Shown here in pieces: positions 55,705 to 64,000 of a stretch of 64,000 bases of DNA; positions within the stretch are counted from its first letter, which is position 1; each line of letters starts with the position of its first letter. This DNA comes from Desmodesmus armatus (taxonomy: Eukaryota; Chlorophyta; Chlorophyceae; Sphaeropleales; Scenedesmaceae). The translations under genes were made by a program, and so were the position numbers. The stretch lies in NCBI GenBank assembly GCA_007449985.2, contig VIIQ02000643.1:410001-474000 (forward strand), given 5' to 3'. Under the pieces are notes generated by a model. That model saw only the letters and a list, made by a program, of their open reading frames with translations, did not search any database and had not been told where the DNA came from.

Positions 55705-56600
55705 GTGGAAGGTAGCTGCGATGCTGAACTATCTGACAGCTGCCCATCCAGGAAGCCACAAACATCGGCAGCTGCAGCAGCAGCGGCTCGGTCTGCACTG
55801 CGGCCATCCACTACACCCCCTCCCCCCCCCCCCCTCTCCACCAGCGTTAGCATTGCCACAGTCGTCCCCAGCACCTGCCTCATATATGAAATTACATCAG
55901 GTCACACATGCCTTGCAAGCCCCAGGGGCAGCTCCACCTGTGCCAGGATCAAACGCTACCATAATACAGCTCTCATCATCTCTGTCAAGAAACCCCGGCT
56001 CGGCTCCATCCAAACCACCCAGACATCGAATGCCACCACTGGAACCGGTCAGACGTCAGCATGCTGTGCAGCTTCCAGGTGCAGTGGCAGGGCCCCTGGT
56101 GTTGTGGAGCAGTCCTGTAGCTGAGTGCACTTGCGGGCTGAGTGGGCTGCACTGTTTGCTGCTATTCAATTGTACTTGCAAAACAAGCTAGCCTGCCTCA
56201 TGCGCATGTTGGTGCTTGGCTTCGTTCGGTAAGTACAGGTCAATCGCCTGTGTCAAACGTGACAAAATGTTGCATCATTGTGGTGTAAGTTGGTTATTGT
56301 GAGGCTGCCACTTGCACGAGGTAACATAATTATGATGTATATGGATGTCTCATGCATGGCATGCAGCCCTACTGCTGGAGGTCTGGGCACCCAGGCCAGG
56401 GGTGATCAGTGGCCTGCCAGGTGCCGTCCTGTGCCAGCATGTGGCGTCAGTCTTACAGTGTAATCTTACCGCAATCTTACAGTAAAGTGTATTACACAGA
56501 CCCCAATTTCACTGTAACGGCACACCCCTGTCAGACCCCTGTCACACCCCTGTCAGATTGTACTGCTAATCGTAAGCATGTTCCATGATGATCAACCAAA
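55705..56600 (+). other. Pro/Ser-rich frames and fragment of the dispersed repeat
   Basis: Open frames at 55,705-56,191 are low complexity and are not convincing genes. 56,095-56,170 (GAGTGCACTTGCGGGCTGAG) is a fragment of the dispersed 0.9-kb repeat. ACACCCCTGTCAG is repeated three times at 56,520-56,560. Confidence 0.4.
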
Positions 56601-56609
56601 CGTATCAGA

Positions 56610-58040
56610 GCCCATAGCGCAGCTGCTGTGGCCTGCTGGCGTCAAAACTGAAACACCCATCACAGTGGTTCTGTTGTGGTTGGAATTGGGTGATTTGACC
56701 TAGGGAAGGCACGGGAGGGCTTCCTTGGTCATCATAGATTGCGGTTGAGGTGCGCAGCAGCCCATGCAGGGCAACCAGGAGCAGCATCAGGCACAACTGA
56801 TTTGGACCATCAAGTGGAGCTCCGTCCTGCTTTACAACGGCGCCTGCTCGCACGTTTCATAATCCCTGATCGTTACGGGTCCATTTGGCGTCGTTTCTGT
56901 GTCCGTGACGTCACGTCATAAAGGTGCAGCAGCAGCAGATCACAGACTGGCATTTCAGCACAGCTGATGGAGGCGACACCAGCTGCCCCACGGGCTTTTG
57001 GAAGAATTTTTGGCTGTCAAAGGAATTCTTTTGTGCAAGTTTCACAGGGTCACGCAAATCATTGTGCAACCAGCAACAAAGCGGTTTTGAGGAGCAAAGC
57101 GGTTTTGAGCACATGATGCCGGGACTCCAAAACCCCGCGTGTCAGAATTTGTTGAAAATGCAGCTGTGGGGCTGTCACATAGGTTGATGCAGTTGTGGGG
57201 CTATCAATGGAAGTTTGCCGCCCCCCCCCCCCCCCATATGCCATATATGGTGAATCGCTGTGGCAGATCTAGAGCTAAGCCTGTAGGTCACCTTTGTGCA
57301 CTTTCACAGCCATGCTTTAGTAGCCATGCCGCATGGCCCATGCGTCCCCTAAACCGTGTTGTGCCACAGGTTTGGGCATGACCCAAGGTTACCAGGGGTA
57401 CAGGCACATCGGGAATGTAATGCCTGCGGTATGAAAATGCACATCCCCAATACCAGCGTCTGTCTGCCATATCGGTTTTTCTTCTTCTTCGGAAACTGCT
57501 TGTAAAGCCTGGGGGTGCCTCGAAACTAGGAACCAACAGCAGTAAATTGCCAGCAACAGGAACGTGGCTGTCAGGGGCCAACCGAGTGCATTGGGGGAAC
57601 GAAATTATAAGTTGTATGGCGTTGGGTGGGTGCTGCATGGTGAAATAGACCATCGTAGCGCTACTTGTATAGGATTGCCTGGTTCTATGGGCCAAGGGTT
57701 GCAGGCACTTGCTGATTGCTCTTCACAGCCTGCCCAAAGGGGCGGGGAGGAGCATGACCAGAGCACAGGCGCACAAACCCTTGATAACAGGGCATTGTGA
57801 CCTTCCTGGCAGACAGCCTGACTTGGAGAAGAAATGCAGAATGGGTCAACAAAGAAGAAACCCCAAATATCACCCTCATGCAGGCGCACTCAGGCTGGGG
57901 CTGCCGCCTGCTGTCAATTGCACACGCAGCCCACACTGTTCTCTCCTGGAAATTTTACACAACTCAATACACACCAACAAGACCTCACAACAATCAGCTC
58001 TGTCAAATGACAAAGCAAGCCATGACACCACGGCACCCAT
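56610..58040. other. No supported gene
   Basis: Includes a poly-C tract at 57,221-57,235 and a short fragment of the dispersed repeat at 57,545-57,600 (GGCTGTCAGGGGCCAACCGA). A frame at 57,797-58,057 (NITLMQAHSGWGCRLLSIA) is unassigned. Confidence 0.4.
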
Positions 58041-58042
58041 CA

Positions 58043-58312
58043 GGTAGCGGTCTTTAAACCCGGATTACCCTTTTTCTTTGTGTCACATGTACATGTTCCC
58101 CCACTGGGGGCCCTGGATGTCCCGGAAGTGCTCTTTGCTCCCACCCCAGCACCTCTTCCCTGCAGACTCTGCCAGAGCAGGCCAGGTCTCAGTTGCTACC
58201 GTTCTCATTTGCTTACCCCCCCCCCCCCCCGCCGAGCTGCCTCCAACCTGTTTCCGCTCCTTGCTCAGCCCCCAAAGCAACAGGGTGTACCGGGTACAAA
58301 AAACCGTCACCC
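58043..58312. mobile_element. MITE family B, copy 2 (inverted)
   Basis: 270 bp, the same length as copy 1. Its ends GGTAGCGGTCTTTAAACCCG and, inverted, GGGTGACGGTTTTTTGTACC pair with each other and resemble copy 1. Interior homology to copy 1 is on the opposite strand (GAGCAAGGAGC, GTAGCAACTGA, GGTGCTGGGGTGGGAG). Target duplication is not clear. Confidence 0.7.
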
Positions 58313-58614
58313 AGACCTGACCCCGACATAAATAGCTGAACCTGCTCTATCGCGCCTCCACACATGCCACAGGAAGCTTTTTCCAGCGCTACCATGTTGA
58401 TATTGAACTAATAGGCAGGCCTACTGTGGGACCGTCCACCAGAGGCTAAGGGCCGCTCAAGGAGCAAGTCGCCAACTATCAGGGGATCTCGCACGAAGCA
58501 GCTGAGATGAGGCACAGGGTATTGGAAAAAAAAAGAACGCTTTTGGGCTGAAAGGCCCTCAGAGAAACAAGCACGACTTCAGTCTGCAGGCCTGCCATAA
58601 CAGGTTGTATGGTG

Positions 58615-59083
58615 CAAGCACCCAGTTCGTCTGGGGGGGGGGGGGGGGGGGGGGGGGAGCGGAGTGTGATTTCAGACAGCTGGGTGGGGGGAGCAACCAG
58701 CAAAGGTGCTGGAACAGGGCCCTGGGGGGGGGGGGAGCCGTGGGCACTGCCAGGCCAGTGGTTGTCAGGGGTTGTGTTGCTGGGTATGACCTTGTAAACG
58801 ACCACAATCCTGCATGGAAACCTGCAAAAATTGTATCATGTGCCATGCACAACTCTTGTAGCAGGTCTGATACTTTTTTTGCGATGGAATCCAGTGCTGG
58901 TGGAGTAGGGTGGGAGGGAGTGAGGAGCAAATCGCTTGGCCAGCAGGGGCCCCCTGGGGTGGAGCAACTGGTCTTGAAGCTGAGATACTAGCTCCCCGGG
59001 GGGGGGGGGGGGGGGGGGGGGCAAAGTTATCTGGAAACAAACAAACTGGGTGTAACAGCTTCACAAAAACGCTGGCCATGTAT
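58615..59083 (+). mobile_element. MITE family B, partial or nested copies
   Basis: A right terminus at about 59,050-59,083 (GGTGTAACAGCTTCACAAAA) and two internal G-tract blocks (58,633-58,657 and 58,998-59,021) match family B. Left ends are not identifiable. At least two overlapping insertions are likely. Confidence 0.5.
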
Positions 59084-60570
59084 GGCAGGTCAACAATCTT
59101 GTCTATCGCCAAGTAGGCCTGTCAATGAGGCTTATTACGCTGAGCCCGTAACCCGGCTGCTGCCTACTGCCAAACAATCTCAGAATGGCAATACAAAGCC
59201 GTTTTGAGCGTTTCTTGTTGTTTTGTATAGAACCAAGGGGGGGGGGGGCAGTCTGTCAGCTGGACAGCACCATCCTAAACTTTGGCCTGCCAACTTCAGG
59301 ATATGGTATATATATACAAAAGCTTTCAATTGACCTATTTATAAGGAAATGTGAGGGGAATTTGGGAGGGGGGGGGGTCATGGGCAATTTGAACTTTCTG
59401 CACAGGGTTCAGTAACTTTTCTGTTTGCAGTCCATATCATACCTGTGGCATCGTACAGGCTGCAGAACCCCTGTCTGCACTGCACGCATGCCAGTAACTA
59501 CCGGACCCCGTAAGCTGCTCAATTTGAAACTTACATTGCAAACTATCGATTGCAAGCCTATGTGGAGTCTCACAGTACATACATATTATGCAGCCTCAAG
59601 GCTGAGAAAGGCAGCAGCACAGCGCCGGTTGACTGGCGGTTGAGGGCAGTGGCCCTGGATGGTGAATGGGCTTGATGTGAAGCAATGCAGAGTCATGTCA
59701 ATGTATTGTGGTAACATATGGATGTTTCACAATGCTGTTGAGCACTCTGGGGCCGAATTCGGGATGCAAAGCACCATTGATCGATCTTGAGGTCACTGTT
59801 CCGAAACCAGGCCTCAGGGGAGCTTAGAGCACGGTTCTGAGGGTGTAGAAACTATGTTGCATACGTATACATACAATCATATCAACCATCGTGGGGCCCT
59901 GAAACGCAACTTTACGGGCCCTAAACCCTTTAAGGGGGGGTGTCTGAAGCCGTTTGAACTTTCTCGGCATGGTGTCCCCGACTTTGTTTTCTGCCCCCCC
60001 CCCTTGATAGAACACCAATTAGTTTGAGCTTTTCCGGTTCCAATTGGACGCCTGGAAGGGGGTATACCGGATCGGCTACGGCCAGCCGGGGGCATATTCG
60101 TAATATTGATATTGTATTTACACAGCGCCTCAGCCTTTACGGACGCCTGTGCACGCTGCTGTCACTACTCAGCGATCATGTTCCATACTGTGTGTTCACT
60201 CAGGAACTGCAGACAGCCTTGACGTGCAACAAATCGTTTATGCAATGACGTTTATACTATGTGATGTGTTGCTTCACTGCTCGTGGCGATACGGTGGGCT
60301 GGTGCACCTACAGCACTCCAGTGTTGATTAGCAGCAATGGGCGCCAACTTCCTGCCAGTGCTTGGGCTGAGTAAACAAGCAATTCATGAAAAAGAATTAT
60401 AAACTTATCATCATCATCAAATCTTATGACGTAAATCAGAGGTTTGTTGGGTCTGTTGCCCTCAGTGTAATATGACACACACCCCAGACCGGTACACCGG
60501 GGCGTATGTCGGGGCCCAGTGCAATAAGCCTCTTAATGATCTCCAGATGCACCTGAACAAGTGTTGTTTT
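59084..60570. other. No supported gene
   Basis: Short frames and G-tracts (59,238-59,248 and 59,371-59,379). A (TCA)n/ATCATC microsatellite is at 60,407-60,420. Confidence 0.4.
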
Positions 60571-60574
60571 TGCA

Positions 60575-61960
60575 GGTTGTGTAGAGGCTTGGTAAAGCAT
60601 GTTTGGTGCAGACTGCACCGCACACTAGTGACATTGCTTGCTGTGGTGTTGGACAGAGATGCTTGATTTCAACGTCGTGTTGGCACATGTGAGAAAAGGG
60701 TTGGTGTTTGGGGGCAGCGGGGAACATCCAGCAGAGTTCATTCTGGGACGGAGGGGGGGGGAGCTTCTATTAGTTCATCCGGAAAATGAGTTTTTGGCTC
60801 CTGACTTCTGACCTCAGGAGACACTATTCGAAGGGAAGCCTTCAGATGCACAAGTAGTGGTTGAGTTTGGTTTCGGAATTTGGTCCGGGCGCTGGGCACC
60901 CCCTGGAAATAAGGCATGTTTGGCGTACCTCATCGTTGAGGCGTACCTCATCGTTGAGGCTTAGCCTCCGGCCCCCGGCAGTCAGGCAACCTGACTGAGT
61001 TGTGTATGGCCAGCCGGTGGGGGGTGCGCCCCCCTTGACACTTTCCAGAAAGAAAGGACTGGTTGACTAGTCCCTAGCCAGCTCCAGACGTAAGGCCATG
61101 CTAGGTGGTTGCATAGCTTTTCGGCCCCTTGAAGCTACCGGCATTGCAGCATGCTGTCGTGACATAGGAGGTACATGCAGCAGACAGACATGCAGATGTG
61201 CGTTTCGGGAAGCCGGAGCAGGCTTGTTGGGTCACGGCAATGTCCTCCTCCCCCTTCCAAAAGAGCACACTGCCTGTGTGGACACCTGCAGCCCTTGACT
61301 CCTGCATCTGGAGGCACGCCGGTTTTTGGTGACGAGCGGACGGGGTGTGCAACAAGCAACTCAAAGACACCATGGTATGAACCATGTGTAATGGTGGGGC
61401 CCTTGTGTTTTTGGAACAGGTACTGCTGCACCTGCGGGCTGAGTGGGCTAAGCTGAGCCGCTGTTCAAATGTATCTGTAAATAGCATATGTTGATAAGTA
61501 GGTGCCGGCTGTGTGAGGGGCTGAGTGATACAGTACTGGGCTGTGATTTTGGCAGGTGGCAGCAGTAATGCTAGTACATGGCCATTACACTAGCAGCATA
61601 ATGAATTGGAAACCATTCGGTTTGTCTGTGGGCGAACTCCTTCTACAGCCCGGGTGCCTCCGCACTAGACACCAACAGCTGTAGATCACCAGTGACAGGT
61701 TTGTGGCTGTCAGGCCAAACGAGTACCGATCTGTGTCTTATGCAATGTAGAATCTGATCAACAAATAGATAGCTTGGTCGACAGATATAGCGGTGATGAA
61801 ATGAGTGGAAGGGTGGTTAGGGTACAGCGATGGCAGATGGCAACTTCTGTCTGATCGGAGCCAAACCACTACCAATAGGTAACTAAAATGCCGTAGATTG
61901 TGAAACTGTGGCTAGTTTGCGAGGGGAACGAATCAAAAAGATAGAGAGAGGATGAGGAAA
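60575..61960 (+). repeat. Dispersed ~0.9-kb repeat, copy 2, split by a ~375-bp insert
   Basis: 60,575-60,760 and 61,137-61,960 match copy 1 (13,310 onwards) in order. The intervening 60,761-61,136 is absent from copy 1. The insert contains an 18-bp tandem duplication (GCGTACCTCATCGTTGAG at 60,923 and 60,941), and its borders read GAGCTTC and GAAGCT, a possible very short inverted repeat. Confidence 0.75.
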
Positions 61961-61964
61961 CACT

Positions 61965-62375
61965 GGCAGTGAAACACTCAACAATAACATCGAAGGCCAT
62001 ATATGGCAGGGAAACGCACACATATCCGTAAAACAACTCACATATAAGTCACAGGCCTGCTTGGGGACAGAAGGCTTGTGTGTGATTGGTCGGAAAGATA
62101 CCGCGAGAGTGACCAAGAGTGAGGGCACGCCACTGAGCATGATGATGCCATGCTCGCAGGCTACATCAATGGTGATTCCATGCTGCCCTTCGGTCTTCCC
62201 CATCATCTGGCCTTGAGCTCCCGGAACGCTCTCTGATTTTTTTGCAGGCCAATCTGATAGGTGGACGTTTGTTTTCAGGCAAATTGCGTCAACAAAATCA
62301 TTTGCGTCAACAAAACCAAAGCTATCAGGCTCTTAAACCTCCTTTGGAGTTGACACACACATAAAGCATTTCAAA
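61965..62375. other. Upstream region of the last gene
   Basis: No gene is supported. A tandem ATTTGCGTCAACAAAA word occurs at 62,282 and 62,301, just 5' of the fucosyltransferase-like start. Confidence 0.4.
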
Positions 62376-63750
62376 ATGCATCCAACCAAGCTCATCATCG
62401 TGACATGTATTGCTTCGTTCGCCATGATGTTCATTGGCTTGCAGCTGGCTTCAGGCCATTGGGGCCCAGTAAAAGGGGGTTGGGCATTGCAGCCGCGCTG
62501 GGCACGGTTGAGGGACCCAAAACAAGCACCAATTCCCATGGTTGGGTTATCCCTTCCGACATCAACCCTTCAATTTTTCCCTCAATCAGCCCGCTGCACG
62601 ACAGGGTGGATGGCTCAGTACACAAAGCTGCAGGCAGATGTACAAGGTGGCAAGCTACCACAACGATACTTGGTTTCAGTGTCTGTTGAGGCAGGCCTAG
62701 CCGATAGGTTGACAGGTCTCATCACACATCTCTGGCATGCAGTGCTCACCCATCGAGCCCTGGTTACAGTTAACTATGGTGCTCTACCCCCCTTCCAAGC
62801 CATGTGCAATTCCCCTTTCATTGAATGGTCTCGCCGACCAGGCGATGTCTCAGATGAAGCAGTTGAACCACTGAAGTATACATACAAAGGACAAAGGGGC
62901 TACCCGGGCCACATGAGGTTCCTGCCTGCAAGCCTGGACCCTCACACCTACCAGATGTTGTACCTCATCAATGGCCCCGAACAGAACCTGACAGTCTACC
63001 AGCACGGCAACATCAGCACCGCTGTCAGCACCGACCCTGCATACCTCCTGGCAGCCACCAACAGAGGACGGACCTGGGCCCTAGCCACAAATTCCTTTAC
63101 AAGCAATCTTTTTGGAATTTTGGGGTCCCACCACATGATGCATTCATGTGTGGGTTCTTTTTTCTGTGCTCCCCAGTCGCTGCCATTCAACAGTACTACC
63201 ATAAGTACTGGGCCGCCTTGCAGGAGCATGGAGTGCTGAAGATTGGCATCCAAATTCGCGTGGGTGATGGTGTTTTTCAGAAGGCAGAGGAAGAGCAGCA
63301 GCCAGCTGATGCGATCAAAATTGGTGCAGAGTGGTTTGACTGTGCTGAGCAATTGGAAAAGGCGTATGCAGCTCCAGGGCAGAAAGTGGTGTGGTATCTC
63401 AACTCAGACTCAAAGCAACTGCGCAAGGCTGCCAAGCTAGTATATGGTGACAAGCTGATCACCGACGTTGATCTAAAGATGACTCATCCAGACTGTCACC
63501 AAAACAGTGATGGCGCAGCATGCCAGCAGGCAGCCTTGGATGAATCTTTACAGCACTCGCTGGGGGCCATGCTCACGTTCAGCTTGACAGACTACCATGT
63601 CATTTCAGGACACAGCGGTTTGGGCGCCTAGGGGCTTGGCTGTCTGGGCGGTGGGGAAATATATATCAAGTGGACAGAGGCCAGGGCGGATGCACACCAG
63701 GACAGCCCGTGCCATTGGAACAGTCAGCGTATCACCACTCTGGTGTTTGA
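62376..63750 (+). CDS. Fucosyltransferase-like type II membrane protein, two frameshifts
   Basis: About 458 residues if two single bases are restored. The start MHPTKLIIVTCIASFAMMFI is a signal anchor. The catalytic region contains VEAGLADRLTGLITHLWHAV (the entry block of plant/algal fucosyltransferases), NRGRTWALATNSF, and GILGSHHMMHSC. After a shift at the CCCC run 63,171-63,174 it continues YYHKYWAALQEHGVLKIGIQ, then IRVGD, and YHVISGHSG. A second shift near 63,617-63,621 is suggested because the natural C-terminus (RLGAWLSGRWGNIYQVD), ending at TGA 63,748-63,750, follows in another frame; otherwise the protein stops at 63,631. The type is GT37/GT23-like; the exact family cannot be fixed by eye. 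Like the other enzymes here it would act in the Golgi with GDP-fucose. It may be a pseudogene or may carry assembly errors. Confidence 0.65.
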
Positions 63751-63874
63751 GGGAAATTCATAGCAGGCGGTGGCTGCAGCTGCAGTTGTGCAACTATACG
63801 TGAGTACGAGTTGTTGTGCTTGTGCTCAACACTGCATTGTTGTGTGTGTTGGGAATTCCAGGCCTATGCGGGAG

Positions 63875-64000
63875 ATGTAAATACACATCATGCAATTTAG
63901 CGTGGAGTGCCATGTGCTGTGCATTTCATTACAACCTCCAGTGGCATGAAATGCAGTGTGGTGTTGATGTGTGAGACTTTGGCAGCGCTGATGCGAGGCA
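63875..64000 (-). repeat. 178-bp repeat family, inverted copy at right edge
   Basis: The reverse complement reads CACATCAACACCACACTGCA, then CACAGCACATGGCACTCCAC and GCTAAATTGCATGATGTGTA, matching the array at 7363-7850. It is cut by the window edge. Confidence 0.85.

Overview
The window looks like a piece of nuclear genome from a green alga, probably chlorophycean, although the species cannot be named from sequence alone. The evidence is GT-AG introns in most recognisable genes, a plant/green-algal TTTAGGG-type telomeric motif, Golgi-type eukaryotic glycosyltransferases, CTG/CAG-rich composition with very long poly-G/poly-C tracts, and a dense load of eukaryotic transposons. There are no operons, no CRISPR array and no tRNA or rRNA gene that I can see.

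Layout. 0-5.7 kb: a six-exon gene of unknown function cut by the left edge, its degenerate 3' continuation, and a broken Tc1/mariner-like transposase. 7.3-11.2 kb: a 178-bp tandem repeat, a 665-bp TA-flanked inverted-repeat element and two tandem scraps of a LINE. 11.4-12.7 kb (minus): a GT15-type mannosyltransferase-like gene. 13.3-17.2 kb: a dispersed ~0.9-kb repeat, a Harbinger-like MITE, telomeric-type repeats and a 153-bp fold-back element. 17.6-21.2 kb (plus): a six-exon Crypton-like tyrosine recombinase gene with a Gly-Tyr-Pro repeat tail. 22.2-26.4 kb (minus): an intact multi-exon METTL24/FkbM-like methyltransferase gene, with a hammerhead ribozyme motif on the opposite strand in its putative first intron. 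26.5-30.5 kb: a nested, partly palindromic duplication. 31.1-36.0 kb (minus): a second, unspliced tyrosine recombinase (DIRS/Ngaro-like) and a 5'-truncated LINE. 36-44 kb: several tandem arrays. 44.2-47.7 kb (plus): a FUT8-like fucosyltransferase gene with a MITE in an intron. 48-52.6 kb: minisatellites and MITEs. 53.4-54.3 kb (plus): an intact intronless GT31 beta-1,3-glycosyltransferase. 54.9-62 kb: a long inverted repeat, more MITEs and a second copy of the 0.9-kb repeat. 62.4-63.75 kb (plus): another fucosyltransferase-like gene.

How the genes relate. Four of the recognisable host-type genes are glycosyltransferases (GT15-, FUT8-, GT31- and fucosyltransferase-like). The fifth is a METTL24-like methyltransferase that may also be membrane-anchored. 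All five would fit building or decorating extracellular or Golgi glycans. They lie on both strands and are separated by transposon debris, so this is a loose neighbourhood and not a co-transcribed cluster. Several coding regions need a single-base change at a short homopolymer to stay in frame. That is either real decay or uncorrected long-read assembly error, and it should be settled before calling these pseudogenes.
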